A stretch of DNA of 64,000 bases from Nitratireductor pacificus pht-3B. Lineage in GTDB: Bacteria; Pseudomonadota; Alphaproteobacteria; Rhizobiales; Rhizobiaceae. A program made the position numbers and the translations under genes. Positions within the stretch are counted from its first letter, which is position 1, and every line of letters begins with the position of its first letter. Below the pieces are notes generated by a model. That model ran no database searches. It had not been told where the DNA came from and saw nothing but the letters and a program-made list of their open reading frames with translations. The stretch is from the NCBI RefSeq assembly GCF_000300335.1, contig NZ_AMRM01000005.1, positions 124,001 through 188,000 of the forward strand, in the 5' to 3' direction. Of this stretch, positions 1-11,481 are shown piece by piece.

Positions 1-502
1 CGGTTTCCAGAACGCTCTCGACGGTGTGTTCGTAGCGCCGGCCCGTGACCTCCGGATAGTGTTCCTTCTGCAGAGCCGCCGCTTCCGGCGCGATCGCCGC
101 GATGCGGTTCATCGCGCCGCTTCGCTTCGCCGCCGCGGCATCCAGCGCCGGCGGGTCGGAGACATCGGTCGAGATGTCGATCAGCCGCGGATGCTCGATG
201 AGGCGGGCCAGCGAGACGCCATAGGGAGCCAGCACGCACAGCGCCACGAAGATCCCTGCGGTTGCCCGTCCGGCACCGGTCACCCCGTGTTCCCAGACCT
301 GCACCAGCGCCAGAAACCCGCCGGCCAGTCCCAGTCCGCCGATGACACCGGCAAGGCCGAGAAGCCAGCAGAACGGTACCGTTTCGAGAAGACCGAAACG
401 GTGCCCGGCGCCGGAGGCCAGCAGCAGGATTGCCGCGAAGGACGCGAGCCGAAAACTCCACTCTCCCGTGGAGGATTGTCGCTGCTGCAATCTCGCCGTC
501 AT
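1..502 (-). CDS. DUF1499 family membrane protein (partial, 3' end beyond window)
   Basis: The minus strand is open from an ATG at 502 to the window edge, giving 167 codons. The N-terminal third has hydrophobic stretches suited to two or three membrane spans, including GLAGVIGGLGLAGGFLALV. A soluble stretch follows with DISTDVSDPPALDA and HYPEVTGRRYE. Both wordings are what I know from DUF1499 proteins of Rhizobiales. No biochemical function is established for the family. The C-terminal part lies outside the window, so the true length cannot be given. The gene is divergent from the small gene at 772, with about 270 bases between them for two promoters. Confidence 0.75.
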   Translation of the reverse strand, partial: MTARLQQRQSSTGEWSFRLASFAAILLLASGAGHRFGLLETVPFCWLLGLAGVIGGLGLAGGFLALVQVWEHGVTGAGRATAGIFVALCVLAPYGVSLARLIEHPRLIDISTDVSDPPALDAAAAKRSGAMNRIAAIAPEAAALQKEHYPEVTGRRYEHTVESVLET

Positions 503-771
503 GAAGCCTGCCTGCCAACCGCGCAATGAACGGAACCGTCCTCATAGGGCATCGGCGCGAAAACGGGAATCAAAATTGAAGCACATGCCTGATTCTTCAG
601 TGGCTTGCGCCCCATACTTGGCAAACTGATTCAGGCTGGTGCCCTGAACGGACCCGAAATCCGCATATCGCTCCGGAACGACACGGCTTCCTCGCCATAT
701 TGCGGCCACGCTCGGCGTCACAGTTATACCGGCATAAGGGCGGGAGTGGGAGAAGATGTGAGGTTCCTGAA

Positions 772-1134
772 ATGGAAACATCGCTCCTGGAAACGACAGA
801 GACACTTTCCACGCCGCTGGAACTTGTCGAACTGGAACTGGCCTTGAAACATCAGGACTGCGTCGCCCTGGGCTTCGAGGGAACGGTGCGACACGCGCTC
901 GAGCAGGTCGAGGGCCGGCTTCTGTTTCAGATGCGGCTCGACGGGGCCGACGACTGCGACTGGATCGCGGCCGTCGCGCTGCAGACCTCGGAAAGCCCGG
1001 TCTTCGCGCTGGTCGTCCAGAAGGCTGACAGTGGTTCTCTGGAGGTCGAGGGCATCGAGACGAGCCAGCTGCCGGTGGCGCGGATCGTTAGCACCTATGC
1101 GGACCTGATGGCGACGCTCGACCGGACTCACTGA
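772..1134 (+). CDS. Small protein of unknown function (120 aa)
   Basis: I do not recognise this protein. The chosen ATG is preceded by GTGAGG eight bases upstream, a good ribosome binding site; the frame is also open further upstream but without one. The product is acidic and soluble-looking, with no signal peptide, membrane segment or cysteine cluster. Its middle (RLLFQMRLDGADDCDWIAAV) alternates as expected for beta strands. It ends with a helical stretch, RIVSTYADLMATLDRTH. It converges on ppdK and stands alone, so its context gives no hint of function. A DUF1499 gene lies upstream on the other strand. Confidence 0.6.
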   Translation: METSLLETTETLSTPLELVELELALKHQDCVALGFEGTVRHALEQVEGRLLFQMRLDGADDCDWIAAVALQTSESPVFALVVQKADSGSLEVEGIETSQLPVARIVSTYADLMATLDRTH

Positions 1135-1156
1135 CGGGCCTCCACAGCGGAGAGAA

Positions 1157-1172
1157 CGCTCCGCCCGGAGCG
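1157..1172. other. Small GC-rich stem-loop between convergent genes
   Basis: CGCTCC and GGAGCG pair around the loop GCCC. GAG and CTC can extend the stem outside a two-base AA bulge. It lies between the convergent small gene and ppdK. No T-run follows on either strand, so it is not a classical intrinsic terminator, though it could protect 3' ends. Confidence 0.3.
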
Positions 1173-1232
1173 CTCCCGTGAGCGCGATATCCTCCCCGTG
1201 CGCCAGCGGCGCAGGGAGCTTATCCCAGGCGA

Positions 1233-3896
<2,664 letters not shown>

Positions 3897-4119
3897 GCTG
3901 CTTACCCCTCCGGTCTCAGTTCCGGCGTCTGGAAGGTACCGCCGGCCACGCGAGGCAGCGTTAAGGGCCAGCGCGCGTCAAGGCAAGACCGACACGGCCT
4001 CGATCCGTCGCTATATCGATTGAAGAGACAGGTTTTTTGCCCATCGCACAGGACCGATTGCTGCACCGCAGCGAATAACTGTCCGCCACGTGATCGACAG
4101 CCGCCCTCCGGCCGGTCCG

Positions 4120-4551
4120 TCAGGGCCGCAGGGTCAGTTCCGTCAGCGGATCGCCGCCATCGATGAAAAACCGGCCGCTTGCGGTCAGGGCGGCGGCGAT
4201 GTGCTCCCTTGCCTGCCGCTCGATTTCCGGATGCCTTCCGTCCAGAGCGCCGACCCGCACCGCGACCGCCAGATCGTACGGCGCCTCGTGCGGCAGCAAC
4301 GAAAATGCTTCGGCGGCGACCAGCCGGAAGGAAAGCCGCCCGGCTGCGATCTCGGACCGTGACGCGGCCTCGGCCTGGCTGATTGCCCTGGCCGAACGGT
4401 CGATGGCAAGCACATGGCCATCACCGACGCGGCCGGCGAGTTCGCGCGCCATCGCGCCCGGTCCACACCCGATCTCGAGCACCCGCATGCCGGGCTTCAG
4501 CGGCAGCGCCTCCACGATCGCCAGAAGACGGAGCGAGAGCCGGCCGACCAT
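4120..4551 (-). CDS. Small class I SAM-dependent methyltransferase
   Basis: The protein holds the SAM-binding motif I as MRVLEIGCGPGAMAREL near residue 20, followed by motif II around HVLAIDRS. Its substrate cannot be told. I chose the ATG at 4551 because GGAGG lies four bases upstream. A TTG at 4623 would add 24 residues (167 aa in all), but nothing like a ribosome binding site precedes it. At 143 aa the protein is short for the class and lacks most of the C-terminal substrate region. It is divergent from the VOC gene at 4729, with about 180 bases between the two starts. Confidence 0.75.
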   Translation of the reverse strand: MVGRLSLRLLAIVEALPLKPGMRVLEIGCGPGAMARELAGRVGDGHVLAIDRSARAISQAEAASRSEIAAGRLSFRLVAAEAFSLLPHEAPYDLAVAVRVGALDGRHPEIERQAREHIAAALTASGRFFIDGGDPLTELTLRP

Positions 4552-4728
4552 GGAACCTCCGTCAAGGACAAGTTTCGCATTTCCTTGTCTTCCGAGAGTG
4601 AAACGCGACGGCCGTTCTGGCAATGCCCACGGACGCCGTTAAGCGAGACCCGTTGAAAGTCCAACCTCTTCAGGCTTGCGGATTTTCTCAGGCATGATAA
4701 GAACAAATCATGAACAACGGAGGTTCCC

Positions 4729-5076
4729 ATGCGCGAGACGGGCAAGCTCGACTATATCGAAATGACAGCGGGCGCCGGAAGGATCGACAGCGTCAAGGCG
4801 TTTTACGCCCGCGCCTTCTCCTGGTCGTTCACCGATTACGGACCCAGTTACGCTGCCTTCAGCGAAGGACTGGACGGCGGCTTCGACGACAGCGCGGAGG
4901 CGGCGCGGAAGCCGCCGCTGCCGGTGCTCTACTCGGCGGAGCTGGAAGCGACCGCCCAGGCCGTCGAGGAGGCGGGCGGGACCATCGTCAAGCCGATCTT
5001 CACCTTCCCCGGCGGGCGGCGGTTTCACTTCACCGACCCGGCCGGCAATGAGCTCGCGGTCTGGAGTGACAAATGA
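4729..5076 (+). CDS. VOC (glyoxalase/bleomycin resistance) fold protein
   Basis: This 115-aa protein matches a single-module vicinal oxygen chelate protein. LDYIEMTAG opens the first strand, VKAFYARAFSWSFTDYGPSY is the typical helix-strand, and it ends RRFHFTDPAGNELAVWS. Members include glyoxalases, dioxygenases and resistance proteins; this subgroup (often called 'glyoxalase-like' or 'VOC family') has no fixed substrate. Metal ligands at the usual positions are not obvious: a Glu appears in ELAVWS, but the first His is absent. The start has GGAGG six bases upstream. It converges on smc with about 50 bases between the ends. Confidence 0.85.
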   Translation: MRETGKLDYIEMTAGAGRIDSVKAFYARAFSWSFTDYGPSYAAFSEGLDGGFDDSAEAARKPPLPVLYSAELEATAQAVEEAGGTIVKPIFTFPGGRRFHFTDPAGNELAVWSDK

Positions 5077-5129
5077 GGATGGCCCCGGGAAATCGCGTTT
5101 CCGACACCGCCCCACAGCGCGAGGTGATG

Positions 5130-8100
5130 CTAGCTTGCCTCGCGCAGGCGCTCGGCGGTCTGCAGATCGACCGAGACCAGCTGGCTGATGCCCTGCTCGG
5201 CCATGGTGACGCCGAACAACCGGTTCATCCGCGCCATGGTGATCGGGTTGTGGGTGATGACGACGAAGCGCGTCTCGGTCGATGACGCCATCTCGTCCAT
5301 GAGATTGCAGAACCGCTCGACATTGTGATCGTCGAGCGGTGCGTCCACCTCGTCCAGCACGCAGATTGGGGCCGGGTTGGTCAGGAAGACCGCGAAGATC
5401 AGCGCCATCGCGGTCAGCGCCTGCTCGCCGCCGGAAAGGAGCGTCATCGTCTGCGGACGCTTGCCGGGCGGACGCGCCAGGATTTCCAGTCCCGCCTCCA
5501 GGGGATCGTCGGATTCGATGAGCTGGAGCTCGGCCGTGCCCCCGCCGAACAGATGCGTGAACAGGCGCTGGAACTGCACGTTGACCACGTCGAAGGCGGC
5601 CAGAAGGCGCTCCCGGCCTTCCTTGTTGAGGCTCTGGATGGCCGTGCGCAGCTTGCGGATCGCCTCGACCACATCCTCGCGTTCCGAAACGATGCTTTCC
5701 AGCCGCTCGCTCAGCTCCTGCTGTTCTTCCTCGGCGCGCAGATTGACGGCGCCCAGCCGTTCGCGCTCCATCTTGAAGCGTTCCAGACTGCGCTCCACAT
5801 CATCGACGTCCGGCAGCGGGGCGTCCGGCTCCAGCTCGGCCAGCGCCAGCACGCGGTGCGGCGGAACCGCCAGCACTTCCTGGATGCGCGCCTCGGCTTC
5901 CTTGCGGCGCTCCTCGGCGGCCGTCACGCGCTCCTCGCTGCGGGCGCGCTGCTCGCGCGCCGATGCCAGCAGCTGGATCGCGTCGGTCGCCTTCTTGTCG
6001 AGCACCGTCTGGCGGCTCTCCGCCTCCTGCAAGCGGTCGGCCGCTTCCTTGCGCACCGTCTCCACCTGGGCGATCTGCGAAAGGAGCGAACGGCCCCGCG
6101 CCTCGATCTCGTCCGGCGCTTCCGCGCGCTCCTCCATTTCCGCAACCGCTTCGGCGCGGCGCTCGATCAGGGCGGCGGTATGCCGGTCGGCATTCTCCGC
6201 GCGCGCCTGCCAGCTTTGCCGTTCGCCCGCGATCGCCTGCAGTCGCCGACGGCGGGCTTCGGTTTCCCGCTTCAGCCCCTCATGCGCGGCGCGTGCCTCG
6301 GCCACACCCGCCCGCTTGGCGGCAACCTCGCCGCCCTGGCGGTCTAGCCTTTCCTGCAGATCGCCGAGATCGGGAGCCTCCGCCAGCGCGTCCTCCGCGG
6401 CGACCAGACCGGCCTCCGCTTCCGCGTGATCCTCGGCCAGCCGCAGGCGCGCCTCGTCCAGCCCGACCCGGCGGCTCGACAGTTCGCCGGCGGCCCGTTC
6501 CGCGCTTGCCAGGACGTCGCGCGCGCGGCCGAGAGCCGACTGCGCCTCCCGCATTTCCTCGCGCGCCCGGCGTTCCGCCTCGACCGCCGCAGTCACGGCA
6601 GCCCCCGCCTCCGCAAGCGCGGTCTCCGCCGCCTGCACGCGCGCCATGGCCTCGATGGCGTCGTTGTCCAGCTCGGCGAGTCGGTTCTTCTGCGCCAGGC
6701 GCTGCGCCGCGGCGGTCGGTGCGTCGGCGCTGGCGCGATAGCCGTCCCAGCGCCACAGGGCGCCGTCCCGGGCGACCAGCCGCTGGCCGGGCTTCAGCAA
6801 AGCCTGCAGGCGCGCGCCATCCTCTGGCGCCACGATGCCGATCTGCGCCAGCCGGCGCGTCAGCTGCTCCGGCGCCTTCACCACGCTGCTGAGCGGCGTC
6901 GCCTCCGCCGGCAATCGGGGATCGTCCGCCGCGATTTCGACCCGCCCCCAATAGGCGGGCGCGGCATCGTCCAGCGGAACATCGAGATCTTCTCCCAGAG
7001 CAGCGCCCAGCGCGGTCTCGAAGCCCCGTTCGACGCGCAACTGTTCCAGCACGGCCGGGAACTGCTCGTTCGCCCCCGCCGTCAGGATCTTGCGCAGCGT
7101 CTGCGCCTCGGTCTCGACCCTGCCGTGCTCGGCGCGCGCTTCCTGCAGGGGCTGCCGCGCGGCGTTCTCCGTCTCGCGCGCTGCGGCCACTCTCTGCTCG
7201 CAGTCGGCGGCCACCGCTTCCGCCTCCTCCAGCAAGGCGGCGGCCTCCTCGACGAGGATTTTCTTCTCGGCGGGATCCGGCAGGCCGGCGATCCTGCCGG
7301 CAATGTCGCGTAGCTCGTTGTCGATGTTGGCGAGCTGACGTGCCAGGCGGTCGCGCCTTTCGGCCTGTTCGCGGATCGCCCTTTCGGCCTGGTTGCGCGC
7401 CGCCGACGCCTCTGCCTTCTCCGCCGTCAGCCGGGAAAGCGCCTCCTCGGCCTCGCCCAGTGCGCCGGCATGCGCCTCGAACGCTTCGAGAAGGGCGGCC
7501 TGCCGCTCGTCCGCCCCGGCCTCGGCGTCAGCCAGCGCCGCTTCTTCCTCGACCAGCCGCGCCAGGGCGGCGGCGTTGTCGCGCACCATCTGCTCCTCGC
7601 GCGCCACGTCGGCATCGAACTGCTCGACCCGCTTGCGCAACTCGTCGATGCGCGCGCGGACGCGGCGCGCCTCGTCCTCGATCTGCGTCCGCGCGATGGT
7701 CAGGCGCTGCAGGGCGGCGGCTGCGGCGGCCTCCGCCTCGCGCAGCTCCGGCAGCTTGCGCGCTCCGATCGCCTGTTCCTTCGCCGCTTCCATCTGGGCG
7801 CCGGCGCTGTCGCCCACCTGAACTGTGGCCTGCGAAAGCGCCGACTGCGCCTCGGCCTCCTGCGTCTTCGCCGCGGACCAGCGCAGATGCAGCAGGATGG
7901 CCTCCGCCTTGCGCACCTCGGCGGAGAGTTTCTTGAACCGCGAGGCCTGGCGCGCCTGGCGTTTCAGATTGTCGATCTGCGTTTCCAGTTCGCCGACCAC
8001 GTCGTCGAGGCGCTCCAGGTTCTGCTCCGCCGCGCGCAGGCGCAGCTCCGCCTCGTGGCGGCGCGAATGGAGACCGGAAATGCCGGCGGCCTCTTCCAGA

Positions 8101-8588
8101 AGCGCGCGGCGCGCCTGGGGCTTCGCCTGGATCAGCTCGCCGATCCGGCCCTGACCGACCATCGAGGGCGAGCGGGCACCGGTCGACTGGTCGGCGAAGA
8201 GAAGCTGCACGTCGCGGGCGCGCGCCTCCTTGCCGTTGATCCGGTAGACCGACCCCGCCTCGCGCTCGATGCGGCGCGACACCTGGAGTTCGTCCGCGTC
8301 GTTGAAGGCGGCGGGCGCGGTGCGGTCGCTGTTGTCGAGGAACAGCGACACTTCCGCCGTGTTGCGCGCCGGCCGCGTGCCGGAGCCGGAGAAGATGACA
8401 TCATCCATGCCGGAGGCGCGCATGTTCTTGTAGGAGTTCTCGCCCATCACCCAGCGCAGGGCTTCGACAAGGTTGGACTTGCCGCAGCCGTTCGGCCCGA
8501 CGACGCCCGTCAGGCCGTTCTCGATGATGAATTCGCTCGGTTCGACGAAGGATTTGAAGCCGAGAAGGCGCAGCTTGTTGAACTTCAT
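5130..8588 (-). CDS. smc: Chromosome segregation ATPase SMC
   Basis: This is the core subunit of the SMC-ScpAB condensin, which compacts and separates replicated chromosomes. The Walker A motif GPNGCGKS is at residues 31-38. Two long coiled-coil arms, rich in Ala, Glu and Arg, run from about 165 to 480 and 650 to 950, flanking a hinge near 500-640. The C-terminal head has the ABC signature LSGGEQ at 1051-1056 and Walker B ICVLDE ending at Glu1080. The length of 1152 aa is normal for alphaproteobacterial SMC. The gene lies downstream of a dsbA-like gene and its decayed copy on the same strand, an order common in Rhizobiales. scpA and scpB are not in the window. Confidence 0.97.
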   Translation of the reverse strand: MKFNKLRLLGFKSFVEPSEFIIENGLTGVVGPNGCGKSNLVEALRWVMGENSYKNMRASGMDDVIFSGSGTRPARNTAEVSLFLDNSDRTAPAAFNDADELQVSRRIEREAGSVYRINGKEARARDVQLLFADQSTGARSPSMVGQGRIGELIQAKPQARRALLEEAAGISGLHSRRHEAELRLRAAEQNLERLDDVVGELETQIDNLKRQARQASRFKKLSAEVRKAEAILLHLRWSAAKTQEAEAQSALSQATVQVGDSAGAQMEAAKEQAIGARKLPELREAEAAAAAALQRLTIARTQIEDEARRVRARIDELRKRVEQFDADVAREEQMVRDNAAALARLVEEEAALADAEAGADERQAALLEAFEAHAGALGEAEEALSRLTAEKAEASAARNQAERAIREQAERRDRLARQLANIDNELRDIAGRIAGLPDPAEKKILVEEAAALLEEAEAVAADCEQRVAAARETENAARQPLQEARAEHGRVETEAQTLRKILTAGANEQFPAVLEQLRVERGFETALGAALGEDLDVPLDDAAPAYWGRVEIAADDPRLPAEATPLSSVVKAPEQLTRRLAQIGIVAPEDGARLQALLKPGQRLVARDGALWRWDGYRASADAPTAAAQRLAQKNRLAELDNDAIEAMARVQAAETALAEAGAAVTAAVEAERRAREEMREAQSALGRARDVLASAERAAGELSSRRVGLDEARLRLAEDHAEAEAGLVAAEDALAEAPDLGDLQERLDRQGGEVAAKRAGVAEARAAHEGLKRETEARRRRLQAIAGERQSWQARAENADRHTAALIERRAEAVAEMEERAEAPDEIEARGRSLLSQIAQVETVRKEAADRLQEAESRQTVLDKKATDAIQLLASAREQRARSEERVTAAEERRKEAEARIQEVLAVPPHRVLALAELEPDAPLPDVDDVERSLERFKMERERLGAVNLRAEEEQQELSERLESIVSEREDVVEAIRKLRTAIQSLNKEGRERLLAAFDVVNVQFQRLFTHLFGGGTAELQLIESDDPLEAGLEILARPPGKRPQTMTLLSGGEQALTAMALIFAVFLTNPAPICVLDEVDAPLDDHNVERFCNLMDEMASSTETRFVVITHNPITMARMNRLFGVTMAEQGISQLVSVDLQTAERLREAS

Positions 8589-8642
8589 GCGCGCCTGCCG
8601 CCATCACGCGCGCGCCGGGCCGCCGGGCAAGAGGATTGCCCG

Positions 8643-8850
8643 TTACCGCATGCCGTCGCTGATCGCCGACATTCCGTCAATCGACATGGCTCCCGTGCAC
8701 TTCACCCCATCGATGAAGAACCCTGGCACGACAGGGCGCCGAATGGCCCTAAACCCTTGTCGCGCATCCATTCGACATCATCCGGAAGTTGCCGGTCCGT
8801 CAAGCAAACAGCGAAGCTCTCCTGTGAAAAACCCGCGTTTCCAGCGTTTT
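8643..8850 (-). pseudogene. Decayed partial copy of the dsbA-like gene (3' end only)
   Basis: On the minus strand this stretch encodes AGFSQESFAVCLTD, matching AGFSQETFEACLTN of the intact gene just upstream. After a frameshift near 8700-8740 it continues as PGFFIDGVKCTGAMSIDGMS, matching PTFFINGKKYSGAMSIEQMS, and ends at a TAA at 8643-8645. No single frame joins the two parts. The thioredoxin CxxC part and the signal peptide are missing. Nucleotide similarity to 8979-9180 is visible throughout but clearly diverged, so the copy is old. Some Rhizobiales carry two adjacent dsbA-like genes here, so this may be what remains of the second. It is not expected to make a functional protein. Confidence 0.8.
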
Positions 8851-8978
8851 TCTGCTGGCGCAGGCCGCGAATCAGCCTGGCTGCGGAAACCTGAGCGGCA
8901 AGCACGGGCGACAGCCGTCATGGCTGCGGCGAGCCGCAGCCACTCTTCCGCCGGTTCGGCCCGGGTTGAGGAAGGCTA

Positions 8979-9692
8979 TCAGATCAGCGGATCGATCAGC
9001 GCCGACATCTGCTCGATCGACATTGCACCGGAATATTTCTTCCCGTTGATGAAGAAGGTCGGCGTGGCGTCGATGCCGAAATCGTTCGCGCCGCGCTCGC
9101 GGACTGCACGCACGTCGTTCAGCAGTTCCTGGTTCGTCAGGCAGGCCTCGAACGTCTCCTGCGAGAAGCCGGCAAGCTTGGCGATCTTCAGGAGCGCGGC
9201 CTGCGCGTCCTGCACCGGCGCCCAGTTGTTCTGCTGCTTAAACAGCACATCGACCATGGCGAAGTAGTTGTCGCCGGCGCAGCGGGCGAGCATGAAGCCG
9301 GCCTCGGCGCGCGGATCGAAGGGGAATTCGCGCATGATGAAACGGACCTTGCCGGTATCGATGTATTTTTCCTTCAGCGCCGGATAGGTCGTGTTGTGGA
9401 AGGTCGCGCAGTGGCCGCAGGTCATCGAGGCGTATTCGACGATCGTCACCGGTGCGCTCTCCTCGCCCAGCGCCTTGTCCTCGAGCGCACCGGCCTCGAG
9501 CAGCTTGGCCATGTCGACGGATCCCGTCGAGGCGGGTGCGTCGACCGCGGCGGTGGTCACGGGGTCGGTTGCGGCGCCCTCGGCCTGGGCCGTTCCCGAA
9601 CCGCTGTCGCTGCAGGCCGCCAGCCCGAAGGTGATGGCCGGCAACGTGGCCATGGAGAGAAGGAGCTTACGGCGCTGGATCGGTTCGGACAT
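8979..9692 (-). CDS. DsbA-like thiol:disulfide lipoprotein
   Basis: The protein begins with a lipoprotein signal peptide whose lipobox GLAAC gives a lipidated Cys27. A low-complexity Ala/Thr/Pro linker of about 45 residues follows, then a DsbA-type thioredoxin domain. The redox motif is TCGHC (Cys92, Cys95) and the cis-proline lies in DATPTFFING near residue 205. The domain should oxidise or isomerise protein disulfides in the periplasm, tethered to a membrane. It differs from E. coli DsbA in being a lipoprotein and in using CGHC rather than CPHC. A further cysteine pair (ARCAG and EACLTN) could form a structural disulfide. It is upstream of smc on the same strand, separated by the decayed copy. 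Confidence 0.93.
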   Translation of the reverse strand: MSEPIQRRKLLLSMATLPAITFGLAACSDSGSGTAQAEGAATDPVTTAAVDAPASTGSVDMAKLLEAGALEDKALGEESAPVTIVEYASMTCGHCATFHNTTYPALKEKYIDTGKVRFIMREFPFDPRAEAGFMLARCAGDNYFAMVDVLFKQQNNWAPVQDAQAALLKIAKLAGFSQETFEACLTNQELLNDVRAVRERGANDFGIDATPTFFINGKKYSGAMSIEQMSALIDPLI

Positions 9693-9816
9693 GAGAAATC
9701 ACCTGTTTGAGCTGTCAGTATTCCGCCGGGCATCACCAAGCGGGCATTTCGGGCGAATTTGGGTCAAGCATTCCAATTTCGGAAGCAAGCGCAATATCAC
9801 GTTTTGGTGATTGTGG

Positions 9817-10314
9817 TCACTTGCCCGTGCGCAAAACGCTGGCCCCCAGCTTGGCAAGGGAGGCACGCAGGCCCTCGTCGTCGATTTTCTGGACCAGCTT
9901 CGAAAGCCTGTCCTCCTCCCGTCCGGTCAGCGGCCGCGGCTTGGGCGCGGGCCGGCGTCCGGATGGCTCAACCGGCTTCTGCACGATCTTGATGCGGCCG
10001 ACCGCCGCGAAACCCAGAAAGGCGTTGACCCGGGAGATGATCTCCCCCGTCTCGTGCTGGAGCCGCAGAGCTGCGGCGCCCTCGCAGGCGATCACCAGCG
10101 CCGCCGGTTCGAAAGGATCGTCCTCATGCCGGCGGCGCGGCCAGGCGAGCTTTTCGGGGCGCGTGCTCGCCGCCAGCCGCTCGCCGACGATCTCGCCCCA
10201 GCACTGCACCAGCTCGACCGAGATGCCGGCGCGCTTGCGCATGACGGGATCCAGGATGCCCGAAGCCAGGTCGCTCACCGCGACGGGATTGCCGAACGTG
10301 TTATTCCCTGCCAT
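9817..10314 (-). CDS. DUF721 protein (DciA-like)
   Basis: This 165-aa protein has the DUF721 layout: a helical start ending LVQCWGEIVGERLA, then a strand-rich part around PAALVIACEGAAALRLQHE and ISRVNAFLGFAAVGRIKIVQ. In bacteria lacking DnaC-type loaders, DUF721 proteins (DciA) help load the replicative helicase DnaB. The rhizobial versions have a basic, proline-rich tail like the one seen after residue 115. A role in replication is inferred from the family. It is divergent from mutY with only 44 bases between the starts, so the two genes probably share promoter DNA. Confidence 0.85.
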   Translation of the reverse strand: MAGNNTFGNPVAVSDLASGILDPVMRKRAGISVELVQCWGEIVGERLAASTRPEKLAWPRRRHEDDPFEPAALVIACEGAAALRLQHETGEIISRVNAFLGFAAVGRIKIVQKPVEPSGRRPAPKPRPLTGREEDRLSKLVQKIDDEGLRASLAKLGASVLRTGK

Positions 10315-10358
10315 GACTGGCCTTCACATCTGCCTGCAACCGGAGTTTCGGGTCCAGT

Positions 10359-11465
10359 ATGGCATGCCCAGACGCGCCGGTCATCGACGCGACCGCATCT
10401 TCCGACGATTTCTCCGCACCGTTGCTTGCCTGGTACGACCGGCATCATCGCCATCTGCCCTGGCGCACGCCTCCGGCGGAGACGAAGCACGGGGTCCTTC
10501 CCGATCCCTATCGCGTCTGGCTGTCGGAGGTCATGCTCCAGCAGACGACCGTCGGCGCCGTCCAGCGCTACTATCTCGACTTCCTCGATGCCTGGCCGAC
10601 CGTCGATGCGCTGGCAGCCGCCGAGACCGAGGATGTCATGCGGGCGTGGGCGGGGCTGGGCTATTATTCGCGGGCGCGCAACCTGAAGAAATGCGCCGAA
10701 GCGGTCGCCAACGACCATGCGGGCCGCTTTCCGGACACGGAAGCGGGCCTGAAGGCCCTGCCGGGCATCGGCGACTATACGGCGGCGGCCATCGCTGCAA
10801 TCGCCTTCAACCGGCCGGCCGCCGTGGTCGACGGGAATGTGGAGCGGGTCGTCACGCGGCGCGCCGCAATGGAAACGCCCCTGCCCCAGGCCAAGCCGAT
10901 GATCAGGGAGATCGTGGCGAACGCCGTGCCGGACCACCGGCCGGGCGATTTCGCGCAGGCCATGATGGATCTGGGCGCCACCATCTGCACGCCGCGCCGT
11001 CCCGCATGCGTCCTTTGCCCCATTGGCACGGATTGCGCAGGCCGCGTACTTGGCGAAGCGGAGCGTTTTCCGTTGAAGGCGGCCAAGATCGAGAAGCCGA
11101 CCCGGCAGGGGGCGGCCTTCGTCGCGGTGCGCGCGGATGGCGCGGTGCTTTTGCGCAAGAGGCCGCCGCGCGGGCTGCTTGGCGGCATGAGCGAGGTGCC
11201 CACCAGCGGCTGGAACGCCCGTTCCGACGGCGTCGCGGATGCATCCGCCGCCCCCTTCGCGGCGGAGTGGCGCTCCTGCGGAACCATCCGCCACGTCTTC
11301 ACGCATTTCACCCTGGAACTCGCCGTGTTCAGGGCGGGACCCGTGTCCCGCGCCGGCGCTGACGGCTGGTGGTCCGGTCCGGCCGACCTTCCCCATGAAG
11401 CCCTGCCCAGTGTCATGAAAAAGGCAATCGAGGCTGCCATACCGGGCGCCACGTCGAAATCCTGA
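10359..11465 (+). CDS. mutY: A/G-specific adenine DNA glycosylase MutY
   Basis: MutY removes adenine mispaired with 8-oxoguanine, preventing G:C to T:A mutations. The 368-aa protein has catalytic Glu57 in SEVMLQQTTV and the helix-hairpin-helix LPGIGDYTAAAIAA with Asp158 in VVDGNVERV. The [4Fe-4S] loop has Cys210, 217, 220 and 226 in the spacing C-x6-C-x2-C-x5-C. A NUDIX-like C-terminal domain that reads 8-oxoG follows from about residue 245. All key residues are present. It is divergent from the DUF721 gene and followed after 16 bases by a HAD phosphatase gene, probably co-transcribed. Confidence 0.97.
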   Translation: MACPDAPVIDATASSDDFSAPLLAWYDRHHRHLPWRTPPAETKHGVLPDPYRVWLSEVMLQQTTVGAVQRYYLDFLDAWPTVDALAAAETEDVMRAWAGLGYYSRARNLKKCAEAVANDHAGRFPDTEAGLKALPGIGDYTAAAIAAIAFNRPAAVVDGNVERVVTRRAAMETPLPQAKPMIREIVANAVPDHRPGDFAQAMMDLGATICTPRRPACVLCPIGTDCAGRVLGEAERFPLKAAKIEKPTRQGAAFVAVRADGAVLLRKRPPRGLLGGMSEVPTSGWNARSDGVADASAAPFAAEWRSCGTIRHVFTHFTLELAVFRAGPVSRAGADGWWSGPADLPHEALPSVMKKAIEAAIPGATSKS

Positions 11466-11481
11466 GAGGACAGCAAGCTCC

